From contig OZ020517.1 of NCBI GenBank assembly GCA_963971425.1, positions 18,566,904 to 18,630,903 of the forward strand: a stretch of 64,000 bases of DNA. The letters run 5' to 3'. Below, piece by piece: positions 11,947-23,241 of the stretch. Below the pieces are notes generated by a model. It did no database searches. It had not been told where the DNA came from and saw only the letters and a list, made by a program, of their open reading frames with translations. The stretch is from Bryoerythrophyllum caledonicum (lineage: Eukaryota; Streptophyta; Bryopsida; Pottiales; Pottiaceae). A program made the translations under genes and the position numbers. Positions within the stretch are counted from its first letter, which is position 1. The number at the start of each line of letters is the position of its first letter.

Positions 11947-13489
11947 TGTCCCAAAAGGGGATTTAAGATTAAAGTTGATGGAAGAACATCACTCCATGCC
12001 TTTGAGTGGACATAGAGGGGAATTGAACTCTCTAAGAGGTTCTATTGCCCTGAGTTAAGACATGATGTTGAAATGCACATCAAGAGATGTGAAAAATGTC
12101 AAGCTAACAAACCAAGTAACCAGAAAAAGGCTGGGTTACTAAGGCCTTTGCCTATTCCACAACGTCCATTTCAATGGACTTGATGATTGAACTACCTAGT
12201 TCTGGGGGAGTTGAGTCTTATTATGCCATTTTTGTGGTAGTGGATAAGATTAGTAAGTTGGCAATATTTTTGCCAACCAAGACTACAAGTAGTGCATAGT
12301 ATACTGCTAAACTGTTTTTGGACAGATGGGTGGTACTAATGGATTGCCAAGGGATATTGTCAGCGATAGAGATGTGAAGTTTAATTCTACATTTTGGCAA
12401 CATCTAATGGCTAGATTGAAGACAAAGCTCAAGATGAGCACAACCTTCCATCCGGAGACAGATGGTCAAACTGAAAGAGTTAATCAAGTCTTGAACATGT
12501 ATTTGCGCAACTATGTTGGTGCTGATCAAAGAGATTGGACTGAGTGGCTGGCCTTGGGTGAATTTTGCTACAATAGTCATAAGCATACAACCACTAAACA
12601 ATCTCCATTTTATGTGGCTTGAGGTTTCGAACCACTAACGCCCGTGGAGTTAGCGTTAGATTTGAGGAATAAAGAAGAGTCTTCACCTCTTTAAGATGGA
12701 GAGGAACCCTCAATACCTCGTGGTGGAGAAAATGATCTTGGGATCATGGGTATGTTTGATGTAAACGCCCAAGAGTATATCTCACAAAGAGAGCTAACAT
12801 TGAGGAATGTTAGAAAAAGTTTGGAGTTGGTCCAAAAACGTTATCAATAGATGGCAAATAACGACCGAAGGGATGTGAGATACCTAGTAGGAACCAAAGT
12901 GTGGTTGGCAACTAAGAATTTGCCGGTGCCTGAAGGGTTAACACACAAATGGGTGTCCAAATGGACAGGGCCATTTGAAATAAAGACGGAGGTACACAGG
13001 GATGTCTACCACATTGATATTCCCTTGAAGTATAGACTTCACCCAATCTTTCATGTCTCTATGTTGAAACCATTTAGAGATCAAGATCCTACGCTTAACA
13101 AAGCCAGGCCACTAAGTGATTTTGAAGTGTGGGACAAAACTGTTGGCCAAATTAATGACATTACTGGGTGGAGACTTAATAAGCGCTATGGTGAACAATT
13201 TAAGGTTGTCTATGAAGGGTACTCAGTGAGTGAAGCTCAGTGGGTGCAAAGAAAGTTTTGTGAACATTGCAATGACTTGATAGACAAGTATTGTGTTGCT
13301 AACGGACTTTTTAAGGCTAGACCACACACAAAAAACAGACAAGCTAAAGCGACACGGATGTTGAGGGCAACATCCCTCCTTATTGGGGGAGAATGCAACA
13401 AAGAGTTGGCTCCTCAAGAAGAAAAAGCTTTAGTAGAAGTTAATCACAAAGAGGTTAAGGGTGAGGTTAAACGGAAACTTCATAAGTGA
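11947..13489 (+). pseudogene. Integrase and chromodomain-like tail of gypsy element 1
   Basis: Immediately after the Tc1-like insertion comes the HHCC zinc-binding N terminus (EEHHSMPLSGHRGE...CTSRDVKNVKLTNQ, 11975-12115). The catalytic core is in pieces: SYYAIFVVVDKISKLAIFLPT (12220), then RDIVSDRDVKFNSTFW with the second Asp (12355) and HPETDGQTERVNQVLN with the Glu (12450). After a stop at 12622, a GPY/F-like region (KWTGPFEIK...RLHPIFHVSMLKPF) is followed by a chromodomain-like segment (about 13165-13290; QFKVVYEGYSVSEAQWVQRKFCEHCNDLIDKY). Integrase inserts cDNA; such chromodomains are thought to target heterochromatin. Multiple stops make it inactive. Confidence 0.88.
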
Positions 13490-14081
13490 AAAAGAAAAAC
13501 ATGAGAATACATCCAATTCTCATTGTTGCTAACTCTAAACAAAGAACTAAGGCAAAAGGACCGCACTTGAAGAAAACCAAAACAAAGGACGCCACAAAAG
13601 TGGACACTCTCGTAGGAGACCCAAAAGTTTTATTTAAAAAATTAAAAAATTAAAAAATTAAAAAAAAAAAACAGTGGATCTTGTAAAAGCGTGCTTACTA
13701 CTAGCCAAGTAAGTTAGTAGCGCTTGCGCCCCTCCGAGCTGCTCCTGGAAGCGCGTATGGGGTTGCTCCCATGTCCTAATGGTAAAGGAGTGACGGAGTA
13801 TTTGATAAACTCCCATGTGAGTGTAAGAAGACTCCTTAAAGCCAAATCCATGGCCATGCAAATCCACCATGTGAAATGGGATTCTCAAAAGGGGGGGAAT
13901 CTTAACATGACACATGGTCGTGCCATGGCAAGGCAAGGTGCTGGGTGAAGTCTGATAAAGCTGAGGGTTGAAAGAAAGACCAAGTAGCAAAAGACGATGA
14001 GTACAAGGAGTTGGCCACTCTGTACTGACAATTTAATGGATGCCTGACGAGGAGTCACCCCTTTCTCTTGTGGGGGGAGGG
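13490..14081 (+). other. 3' untranslated part of gypsy element 1 and polypurine tract
   Basis: Non-coding, with an A-rich run (about 13630-13672, AAAAAATT units). It ends in a purine-rich tract (GTGGGGGGAGGG, 14070-14081) directly before TGTCATGG. That is the expected place for plus-strand priming next to a 3' LTR. Open frames here have no recognisable domain. Confidence 0.6.
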
Positions 14082-14640
14082 TGTCATGGTCCAAAACCCA
14101 CACCATGACCAAGGTGGACCTAGTGTGGTGAACTAGACTTGGGGGGATGGTGGGCTAAGTCACAAAGTGACTTAGCTATGTGGTATTGGTTGCTAAGTCG
14201 AAACTCTGGGGTTTCTAGCGGCGTGACGAACTTAACTTTAAGTTAGTGGGGACTTAAGGTTACAAACTCTAAGTTATTAGTAACTTAGAGATTGTGACAA
14301 ACTCTAAGTTTTAGGACTTAGAGATTGGGAGAGAATTCTAAGTTGAAAACTTAGAAGTTATGAGTTTTTGGAAAAAATATTCATCCAGAGTAAAAACTTA
14401 TAGCATATATAAATCATATAGTTTGCTTGTATTGATCCCTAAATGCCCATGAGTTGCTTCGAGGGATATTTTGAGTTGGATAGGGTACCACGTTCACAAT
14501 TCTAGGCATTATTTTATGAGATTTTTTATTGAATGGGCAACTTTTTTTTAGCTTTGCATATACACAAGTTTTGTAGAAATCCGACCTATGGTTTAAAGGT
14601 ACAGTTTTTTTCACTAGCATACACAAATAGTGCAGCGATC
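14082..14640 (+). other. Putative start of the 3' LTR of gypsy element 1, with hairpin repeats
   Basis: Begins TGTCATGGTCC right after the polypurine tract, as LTRs do. Around 14255-14350 the words AACTCTAAGTT and AACTTAGAG alternate, giving at least two small hairpins (CTCTAAGTTA pairs exactly with TAACTTAGAG). A TATA-like GCATATATAAATC lies near 14403. I could not find the LTR's other end or the matching 5' copy, so LTR status is an inference. Confidence 0.4.
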
Positions 14641-15992
14641 TAGTGTAACATATAACAAATAGTGACGAAAAGCTTAAATAAACTCTAAATTCAATAGATA
14701 TTCGAGTTTTTGTCCATTTAAAAGAAAGAAAATTTCATCTTGGAAAGGAAATGGAAATCTTCGCATCTACTATACGGATTTTTCAACTTCAAAAATATGA
14801 GAAGGATATGATGTATGGAAAAAATTTAAGTGTATTGTTGATACTCATCACATAGTTGCATTGCAAGATTTTTAAGGATATCTTCTACCCCTTTTCTGCT
14901 TCTAAAATTTGGTGCACATGTGCCTAACACGGACCTTTTCAAGTTAAAAAAGTATATTCATAGCCCGTAGTGCCGTAGAAGGTGGGCGAAGTTTGTTGAA
15001 GGTGTTTAGTATGACCTCCAAAAGAGTTTATGTCACACTTCAAAGGCTAATATCTTTCAATTCGTGTGGTCAAAGGTACCAAAATTTTCACCACACACTC
15101 TTATACAACTTTAGTACGAGATCCTACGGTTAAGTTCTTTAAGAAAACATTTTGTATCATTTTGTGTTGAATGCATTGCAAATGGCAGTTTTTGAGTGTT
15201 TTAGAGGGAAAATTGCCTTGGGCGTTTGGGGGTTAAACATCAAATGTAGACTCTACGGATAAACAATCTTTCAAGGTGCTACGAAGTGCTATCAAAATAT
15301 TGTATGATCTAATTATCCTCCTTTAGAATATGGTTGAGAGTTTCTCGACCAATGATTGAAATATCCACTCCTCTTTCGATTTTTATGCAACACTTGAAAA
15401 TCTTCAAGAAAAGTAAGAAATCGTAGCATTTTCTAATAAATTTCAAGTGTGGTTAGACTAAAATTCAATTCTAAGATATTTGACACCTTCTTACTACTCT
15501 TACTATTCACTATGGACGTGAAATGGTGCTCATTGATTGATCATTAGTTGCTTGTTCCAGTTTCAGAACTTCGGACATAAACAGGAAAGATCTCGATCAT
15601 TCTAAATTGGGTTCCGTTCATTGCTGTTTTGAGACTTGTAGCTTAGAGTAGTCGTTCGCAGATTGCAATTTTATTGTATACACAGTGGATTCAAGTCTTT
15701 GATGCGCAGTGTTTTTCCAATACAAAAGATGTTGGTTCACATGCTGTTGGTGTCCTCCAGGTGCATGTCTATTGTCATTCCATACATGTGTCATGGTTGT
15801 CTAACATGAATATTGTTTCGATCTGTAAAGAGTCTTGAAGTTAGTGGAAGTGATTTATGATTTGGAAGTGGTATAAATTTTAATATTATGAAATTGATGA
15901 ATAAAGCTAAGAGCACGACTATCTAGAGGACTCAAAGAGGCGGATCTTGTAGACGTAGTTGGTAAAAATATTTGTCAACAGTAACTACTAAT

Positions 15993-16029
<37 letters not shown>

Positions 16030-16489
16030 ATCAATTTGTGTGAATACATTGAATATCATTTTTAGAGTAGTGGTGAAGGTAGGATAGTGGCTTGTAAATA
16101 ATCACTACTTTTACATGGTATCCTACTTGTCAAGTGAGTTATTTACTGTGGTAAAGAGGTGGTGTAAATCCACCCTCCATAACTTTGTTGTTTGTCATGA
16201 GTAGTAGAGAAAAGTAGGTAGTGGTCATATATGAACATGCAAAACTACTCTACTTTTTAGTGTACTGGTACTTTATGATTTGAATATGCTATAATTTTTT
16301 ACTTCTGATGAAGATTTTTATTGAGAGTATAACTATCTATAATACTTTATGCAGGTGATCATTCTCAGCATGGTTGGTAAAAATTATGTCAAAACTTATA
16401 GCGTTGATGATGTGTACCTACACTAAAGATAAAGCTTAGAGTAGTAAGTGAGTGTAGGGTATCTATGACTAATGTCAGCATTCTTATCT
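14641..16489. other. Non-coding stretch with an (AT)n microsatellite
   Basis: No gene recognised. An (AT)16 run occupies 15996-16027. The part at 15040-15170 (ATATCTTTCAATTCGTGTGGTC, GATCCTACGGTTAAG) resembles internal sequence of the TTAA-flanked family found at 18.2, 27.5 and 31.7 kb, so it is probably an eroded member. Confidence 0.5.
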
Positions 16490-16760
16490 ATACTATTGTA
16501 GATACCCTACATCGTGGTTGCTTTTGTACGTAATTAATTCAAGATGGGGAGTTGTCCAAAATTTTGGAAATTTCATTAAATTTAGCTAGGCAATAGCCAT
16601 GTAATACCATGGTGACACTCATACAATATCTAGTTGATATCTGTCCAATATCTAGGTGATGTTGTATGATATCCATTTGTCCAAAACACATGTGTGGTGA
16701 AAAATAATTATTTCAACAAAGAGGTGTTGAAAGTGATCACTAGCTACGATACTTCACTCC
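16490..16760 (+). repeat. Dispersed repeat, copy 1 (partner at 19320-19600)
   Basis: Shares the ordered words GTA(C)(G/A)TAATTAATTCAA, CCAAAATTTTGGAAATT, CATGTAATACCA, AATATCTAGGTGAT, TGTCCAAAACAC and AGAGGTGTTGAAAGTGA with the partner, over about 270 bp in the same orientation. Non-coding; family unknown. Confidence 0.75.
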
Positions 16761-16769
16761 AAGGTTTAA

Positions 16770-17066
16770 CCCTCTAATGCCAATAAGCTTTTCTCGCTTA
16801 TGAAAATCCATGAATGTTCTAGATCATGCAAAAATAAACCTACGTAATGGGTACATTTTAGAACAAAAATTAATGATTTCGTATCAGGGAAATCATTATA
16901 GCTCCCCGATTCTTGCACTAATTCTTGGAGCAATGGTCTCAATAAATGCCAATCTTGCTCCACCTTTAAGTCATGGTCTAAAATTTCTTTTGAGGTGGAC
17001 TACAAAGCTTGCTACAAAGATTTCTGTCTCCAAAAGACCTATACATGGTCAATTGGCGTTAAAGGG
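16770..17066. mobile_element. 297-bp non-autonomous element with TTAA flanks
   Basis: TTAA borders both ends (16766-16769 and 17067-17070). The inverted termini are CCCTCTAATGCCAATAAGC and, read inward from the right, CCCTTTAACGCCAATTGAC. TTAA duplication with CCC-starting ends is the piggyBac signature. The inference is weakened by the short length and imperfect match. Confidence 0.6.
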
Positions 17067-17141
17067 TTAAAAGCCCTACAAAGATTCATGTCTCCAAAAG
17101 ACCTATGTATGGTCAATTGGCGTTTAAGGGTAAAACAACTC
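17014..17141. repeat. 64-bp tandem duplication
   Basis: Two adjacent units starting at 17014 and 17078 share ACAAAGATT..., TGTCTCCAAAAGACCTAT and GGTCAATTGGCGTT. The first unit contains the right end of the 297-bp TTAA element, so that end was duplicated with neighbouring DNA. Confidence 0.75.
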
Positions 17142-18189
17142 AATTTCTTTGACAATTTTGCACCAAAAACACTTCAAAATTGTTGATTCTAGTGTAGTAG
17201 ATAAGGAAGGAAGCAAAAGCTTGATTCTCTAGTTTTAACCGTAGAATCTCATATAAAGACTTACTAAATGACATACTCACAAAATTTCATCGACTTAGCC
17301 CGCAAGGATTGAAAGATTATAGTGTTTGAAGTAGAGAAAATGGTTTGTTTTATTTCCTATAAAAAGAGAATTAGTAGGCTTTGACACCATGGTCTCTAAA
17401 TTTTGTACTTACAAGGCATAAATTCATTTCCATCAAGTTTTGTCCAAAGATGCAAGAAGACAAGAGGTACATGGGAACATAGTTTTTAATCTTATTGAAC
17501 CTACGGATAGAAAGATATGCCATCTTAAAGTAAAAAAATTTAAAGTGCGGGTACATTGGGCAACTCCCAAAAAAAATTCTAGGACAACTCATTGAATGTG
17601 AGATTTTCAACACTAGCAAGCAATATTAATTTCCTTTCATCTTGTCAAAAAAATATCTTGTCTCTAGTGGAAAAGAGCATTTTAACCCAAGTCAAACACT
17701 TCCACACATTGTCACACATTGTCAGGCAAGGTACCATAAAAACTCATCCTTTCCGACATAAACTTAGAGGTCTTCATGTTTTTTACTTTTTATTTTTCCT
17801 ACTAGAAGATGTGTGGTATACCTTCTTACTGATCGTATGGATTCTCATTGTAAAACATATTGAGTTTACAAAAAAAACAAAATGTGGAGTGACAGTTTTT
17901 GAACCTCTAGTCCTTGCACAATTGTTTTGAAAATGCTACACCCCGTTTGGACATTTAAAAATTGGTTTACAAGGAACTAATATCATGTTTAACATGATGG
18001 TAAAAATCTTAGACCTTTTGCAGTGCAAAACTTTGACACTTAGTGAAGTCAAAGTGTGCTGATCCACTAAACGTAGGGAAGTAAATGAACCATTTTTTCT
18101 CAACTTTAAACACTACAATCTTTCAATCTACGTGATATAATTTTGTGAGTATGTTGATGAATGATTCATAATTAAGATCCTATGGTTAA
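17142..18189 (+). repeat. Older TTAA-family copy, left part, split by a younger member
   Basis: In order it matches the family members at 27.5-28.5 and 31.7-32.7 kb: CACCAAAAACACTTC, ATTGAAAGA(T/C)TATAGTGTTTGAAGTAGA, CAAGTCAAACA(C)TT(C)..ACACATTGTC, GTGAAGTCAAAG and GATCCTATGG. It is interrupted at the TTAA at 18186 and resumes after 19132 (GAATCAACAA, TTGAAGT, TTTTTGTTGTG). The short reading frames inside are not supported as genes. Confidence 0.65.
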
Positions 18190-19128
18190 CCCCTAAAAAT
18201 CCTTGTGTTCTTGGGAGCTCGAAAACCAAAAATTGCGAATTTCTACCACCTTGTTGGAATTGAGGTATGGTCAATGTATTTACTGTTTTTTAGTACTTTC
18301 AACCGTAGGATCTTGAACCTAGCTACTATGGTATATACTATGTCAAATTTGAGCCGTTGGATGTGCACCATTTGTGAGATTATAATGTTCAAAGTTGATG
18401 CAAAACTTTTTTTGGGCATTGTTTAAAAGACATAGTCTACTTTGTGCAAAGGAAAACTTGATGATTGCTACACCAATCAGTTTGCTCATATTTTTTTCCA
18501 TGTGGAGAATCATGTTCTGAATGCCTATGCAAAATTTTAGAGACTCATTTGGCTTTTTTGACCTTCATGCAAATTATTTTCCAAGAGAAGGTATAAAAAT
18601 GGTGATTTGGAAAAACATGCATCACGTTTATTGTATTTAATTTAGGAAAAAAATGAACGGTGAGTAGGTACCTCTTTAAGTTTGTGAATTTTGGGAAAAA
18701 TTATTTTTGAAAAATTATTAAATCTCAAATTTTGACAAATTTTGAAAGAAAAAAATGTAATATTGTGGAAAACTTTGAAACTTGTTGTTGTAATTTTTAA
18801 AGGCTGCCCTTGCAGAATTGGTAAAAGGTTCTAAATGGGTCACTTGGAAATTTGAATAGAAACTTAGTTATGAACATATTAGCAAAAAAACATTTCAAAA
18901 AAATGTTGAAAATAAAAAGTTTTTTTCTGCCCGCCCAGAGGTTGAAAACTAAAATTTGAGTAAATAAGCTCAAAAATTGGAATTCGACTTTGCAAATTGT
19001 TGCACATACACCTTGTAGTATAGGGAACACCCCGTAAAAATCTTTTGCAAAAATATTAAATTTAACCCCTTGAACTAGGCTGCCCGAAATAGCAAAAAGC
19101 CATTTTGGCTTTCAAGGATCTTTAGGGG
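18190..19128 (+). mobile_element. TTAA-flanked element A, 939 bp (piggyBac-like non-autonomous)
   Basis: TTAA at 18186-18189 and 19129-19132. The inverted termini are CCCCTAAAAATCCTTG and, from the right end inward, CCCCTAAAGATCCTTG. It carries no transposase. It is inserted within an older copy of its own family, whose sequence continues on the far side. Length and ends match elements B and C. Confidence 0.82.
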
Positions 19129-19132
19129 TTAA

Positions 19133-19319
19133 AAGTGGAAATAGAAGTTCATTTTCTCTGGAATCAACAAATTTGAAGTCTTTTTGTTGTGAAATTGTTA
19201 GGGAAATATAGGGATTAAAGTTTCAAAACCCTATTATTTTGTCTTTGTATTTCCACAAAGTTCTTAGTAATCCTCATCTATAGCAAAAAAACTCAATGGG
19301 AAATAATTGAAGTTGACAC
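19133..19319 (+). repeat. Older TTAA-family copy, right part
   Basis: Continues the element interrupted at 18189. The segment with GGAATCAACAAATTTGAAG and TTTTTGTTGTGAAATTG matches 23960-24000 and, in reverse, 27560-27600. Non-coding. Confidence 0.6.
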
Positions 19320-19630
19320 CATAGGAACCTACCCCGTAGCGTAGTCGCTTTCGTACATAATTAATTCAAAATGGGGCGTTGCCCAAAATTTTGGAAATTG
19401 CAAGAAATTTGACTAGGGCCTAGGCTATACCCATGTAATACCAGATTGACATACATACGAATATCTAGGTGATATCCGTCGAATATCTAGGTGATACCAT
19501 ATGATAACCATTTTGTCCAAAACACCTGTGTGGTTGAAAATAATTATCTCGACAGAGAGGTGTTGAAAGTGACCACTAGGTACAATAACCTAACCTTCAA
19601 AAAGCCCATTTTGGGACATTTAGTCTTTTG
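19320..19630 (+). repeat. Dispersed repeat, copy 2 (partner at 16490-16760)
   Basis: Same ordered words as copy 1, including AATATCTAGGTGATATCCGTCGAATATCTAGG, an internal 20-bp duplication also seen in copy 1. It ends near a GGGTTAA word at 19633. Confidence 0.75.
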
Positions 19631-20035
19631 AAGGGTTAAATTGTCTACAAATTGTTTGTACTCTGAGTTTCCAACCTCCACTGGCCAGCCAAGCGACGCT
19701 ATCTTGTGAGCAGTAATTGGTTAGCATCGAGTAGTGAGTAGATACTAAATTGGAAAAATAAATTAACTTTGAACTTTTTAAAGAAAAAGAATGAAAGCAT
19801 TGCCTCCTACTAAACCATAAACACGAAATTATAAACCCTAAACCTTAATCCTTACACCCTAAACTATAAATTTGATTGCCCAATACTCACCACTCACCAT
19901 TTTACCACTCACAAGATAGCATTCCTCCTGGTGACTTGAGAGGAGTAATTCAGCGGGGAAAGGGGTGTGACAGTAGAAGGAGGGATGTGACTTGGTCAAG
20001 ACCAGAATCCTGGGTATTAGACATTGTAATACTGG
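19631..20035. other. Non-coding upstream region of the possible host gene
   Basis: Includes a short degenerate telomere-like run (AAACCCTAAACCTTAATCCTTACACCCTAAAC, about 19832-19864). No gene recognised. GC content rises towards the promoter-like region that follows. Confidence 0.45.
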
Positions 20036-20125
20036 GGGAGTCCCACCTGCAGACCCATAATTCCCACCCGGAGCCCACCCCGTCCGGCGTTTCCCACCCC
20101 TGCCTGTCCTATTATAAATTCGCAA
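20036..20125 (+). promoter_or_regulatory. Promoter-like region: four CCCACC boxes and a TATA box
   Basis: CCCACC occurs four times between 20041 and 20100 (GTCCCACCTG, TTCCCACCCG, GCCCACCCCG, TTCCCACCCC). TATTATAAATTCG follows at about 20110. Initiation would be expected near 20140. This layout suits a core promoter for the gene downstream. It is the only clear clustered promoter pattern in the window; function is inferred. Confidence 0.5.
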
Positions 20126-20557
20126 GCGAACGCTTCTCTCCTTCATTGAGCGATAGACTAGCAAGTATCTGATGGTGCTCTCCAGCAGGCTCCTGCATAG
20201 CAGGGGCTTGCTTCTGAGGTTCTTGCGCTCGTGAAGCGGAGGTGAAGAGGACTAGTTGTCTAGGTTGTGAGCTTGGGAGTGTGATTGCTGCTGGATTCAT
20301 TCTAAGTTAGTATAGGCCGGTGGGTCTGGTTCTGATCAGCGGAGGAAACTCGAGGAGTAGGAGTAGGAGTAGGAATAGGAGTGGTAATCGAAAGTTGATT
20401 CATTAGTGTCGGTGCAGGAGGGGATGGAGAGTCTGGTTCTAATAAGTCTGATGACCTCTCAATTGTCCGGGAGGTTGTATTAGCCGCAGATGTTTCCTGA
20501 GTCGTTCTTCTCTTTCAGGTAACTTTTTTGTTTTTGTTTTGTGTGTGGTGGTTACAG

Positions 20558-21957
20558 TCGTTGGGAAGACGACTCGTAAACCTAGGCAGAAAACTTGGGG
20601 TCGATTTACTAGCCCTTGTTCCTTGCGGACTGCCAACAAACCCACACATAGGTGCAATTTGCTTGAAAGTTATATTTATCCAAGATATCGACAGAAAAAA
20701 AATAGTGAGGAATGGTATGTAAGGTATGAACCTAAATTTAAACCAGCACGCGAAATTCTTCCGTCAGGCGAAAAATTGATACATAACTGTCTTTCCTTAG
20801 GTGAATACCACACTGTAGACGATGCTAGGGTTGTATACCAAATAGCCAGTGCGTTTTATGGAAAAGGTCATTGTCAGTTGGATCTTGGAGATGGTCACCA
20901 CGTCTCTACCCGGTCGCTGTTAGATCCTGAGGAGGCTAGAGGGAAGTGCCAAGTGGGTGGCAAGGAGAAAGCCAAGTGGGTCGCACGCAGAACAAAGAAG
21001 GTCTTCCAGGACTTCAAAAGGGAGAAAGCTGCAAGAACCACTAGTTATGTCAACTCTGGTGACCAGATTACTACCGGTTGCTCCTATGTCGATGCAGAGG
21101 TGGTTCCATTTGCCGAATCCAGCCGAGATGGAGAACTTCGTATTTTGCAGGATGGAGCTCGACGAAGCTCTGTTCTGGCTGAATTGCCGGTGCAGGGACA
21201 TGGTATGGTACAACTTGCAGCTCCTCAATATGAGGAAGCTTTTGTTGCACCGACTAATTCAGATGTAGAATACGTTCCGGCTGCTTCTCAAAACACCAGT
21301 GCTTTTCTTGGACAAGAGGACGTTACAGTGAATGAGGATTTCAATGTTGGAGGTGGAAGCTTTTGGCTAGATGAATCGGCAGCAGTACTATGGAGGTCGA
21401 CCTCAGAAGATCCAGATTCTCGTTTGGAGGACCCGGTCGCTGCATGTCCTCAGCAATTAGATTTTGAAGACATCTTCAAGTTCTTCGACGATGATCCTGA
21501 GAACTACATGATTGAATCGCCACAAGGTGAACTCCAGCAGAATGGTCATGCACCGGTCAGCTTCGATGAATTGTGTGATGCTGAAGCAGTTGAAGAGTGC
21601 GCGCTACAGATTCATTCTCAGGCTCCAGTTGTGAGCCCGGACCTAGCACCCTCTGATCCGAACTTATGTCCGATGAGTACCTCCACCGACGGCCTACTCG
21701 TGGTTCTCGCCCAGCGGATAGAAGAACAGGAGAGGCAAATCAGAGATCGAGACCGACAGTTGCAACATATCCAGGAACGAGATGGACGAGCTGAAGAACA
21801 GGAGAAGCGGATAAGTTTTCTCATGCAGGAGCTTGGAGATCGAGACCGACAGTTGATCATTCAACGGCAACAGATCCAGGAACGAGATGGACGAGCTGAA
21901 GAACTGGAGAAGCGGATACATTTTCTCATGCAGGAGCTTCGGGGACGAGATCACTGA
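20558..21957 (+). CDS. Possible host gene: AP2-like region plus C-terminal coiled coil (5' exon unresolved)
   Basis: One open frame of about 466 codons to TGA at 21957, with no in-frame ATG near its 5' end. A T-rich tract ending TTACAG at 20557 looks like a splice acceptor, so the start probably lies in an unidentified upstream exon. The basic N terminus (KTTRKPRQK) is followed by about 70 residues with the pattern W-Y-V-R-Y...LSLGEYHTVDDARVVYQIASAFYGKG. That resembles a divergent AP2/ERF DNA-binding fold (strands, then an A-rich helix). The middle is acidic (DFEDIFKFFDDDPENY). The C terminus is a coiled coil made of a 35-residue duplication (IQERDGRAEE..EKRI.FLMQEL twice, 105 bp apart). It has no stops or frameshifts, unlike everything around it. 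A transcription-factor role is a guess. Confidence 0.55.
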
Positions 21958-22860
21958 ACGTTAGGCATTCATCAGGAGTTGGTTTTGAAGCAGTTTATGG
22001 AGGATTGAGTAAAGTGCTGACCTTAACTATAATGTAGTATGTTATTGTGAATCTTTTTGCGTCATAGAGGTGAAAGAACTAGAGTCAGTAGTACAAGTCA
22101 GGATGTTTTTCTGTCTGAATTCATCGACTAGTCAGTGTTTACAATATGATGCATAGATCATTGGTTGGTGGGTTCTATTAAGATTTGTACTGTAACTCGT
22201 GTTTTTAATGAAAGCCTCTTTGACTTCACATTGCTGTGCTCTTTTTGGGTGCATTAGTGTACTGGCATGATTTAACCCTTAAAGGTCTCAGAAGCCACAT
22301 TTAGGTTGCAACATGATGTTTACTGTGTATTTGACATACAAGGTGTAAGAATTGATGTATACAATAGTTATAAAAGTTTGTATTTGAGTTGAGCCCGATC
22401 CAATGACACATGCCGTTTTAGATTTAGATAATTATGTGGGAGTCTGAAACTCCCACTTGTTTGCCCCTACCAAGAAAAAAATTAGTTAAATTGTGATTTT
22501 TAGTTTTAGATAACCAGTAAAGTAGTTAGTGTTGTATAGAATTAGATTGTATAGCAAATAGCAAAAGTAGTGAAATGCTTAACTCGTTAATTAGCGTTAC
22601 AGTGGTGATAAAACCGGGTCTTAAATTAATTAGTTTTAGTGCCCGGAAAACCTAAAAGAGGATGTCCAGGAAAGTCTCTGGGACAAAATTCCAAATCACT
22701 GCTAAGTGCTAAATTAATTAGTAAAGTCTTTGCCAAGTAGATAGACTATTTTATTAGTTCTCATTTTTAGTTTAGTTGTTTAGATTTTAGTTCTATTTTA
22801 ATTGTCGTAGAAAACTTAAATTCTTATTTGAAAGAGTAAGGATTTCATTTTATATGAAAC
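21958..22860 (+). other. 3' flank of the possible host gene
   Basis: Non-coding. AATGAAAGCC near 22208 could serve as a polyadenylation signal. TTTAACCCTTAAAGG at 22271 resembles a TTAA-family end, but no partner was found. GTGGGAGTCTGAAACTCCCAC (about 22438-22458) forms a small hairpin. Confidence 0.4.
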
Positions 22861-23241
22861 AAAAATATAGAAAGGAGAAAAAGAGAAAAAGAAAAGAAAA
22901 GAAAAGAAAATAGAAAAAAAAAGAAAAAAAGGTACCAGTGATACCCGGCCACGACGACCAGGGAGTCAAAAGCCTGGGGCACAGGTCGACGAGGACCAAC
23001 GACCGCAGGAGGCGAATGAAGGGCGACGACGAGGATGAAAAGGCTCCCGACAACTACGGATGGAGGTCGAGGATGAAGAAACGGGATGAGAAGACGGCGA
23101 CGGGAGAGCACCCGTACAGACAGGCGGCAACGGAGTGCGTACTGTGGAGTGGAGTCTACAAATTATTCATAGAAATTAGAATTAAATCTATGGAGTGGAG
23201 TGGAGGTGACTTAGAATTAAATCTAATTAATTCTAATGCAA
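22861..23241. repeat. A/G-rich low-complexity run and unassigned sequence
   Basis: GAAAA-type repeats fill 22873-22931. A GC-richer stretch with open frames on both strands follows, none with a recognisable domain. At 23160-23240 the words TTAGAATTAAATCTA and TGGAGTGGAG are repeated. Confidence 0.5.

Larger units (their letters stand above)
6582..14081 (+). mobile_element. Ty3/gypsy retrotransposon internal region, chromodomain type, dead
   Basis: The order is primer-binding site, gag with zinc knuckle, aspartic protease, reverse transcriptase, RNase H, integrase, chromodomain-like tail and polypurine tract. RT before integrase is the Ty3/gypsy order, and the chromodomain-like C terminus places it with chromoviruses. 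Two DNA transposons interrupt it, at 6932-7330 and 10326-11944. Removing either, together with one TA copy, restores the reading frame across the junction, so both jumped into an element that was then more intact. Stops and frameshifts occur throughout gag and pol. Confidence 0.9.

Noticed and set aside
15996..16027. (AT)n run as a promoter or matrix-attachment site
   Set aside because: Ordinary microsatellite with no associated gene.
20519..20557. 39-bp GT-AG intron just before the possible host gene
   Set aside because: Too short for a plant-type intron and leaves the reading frame without a start codon; only the acceptor is considered plausible.
22845..23111. Hydrophobic reverse-strand frame ending in Phe/Leu runs
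   Set aside because: The hydrophobic part is the complement of the GAAAA low-complexity run.
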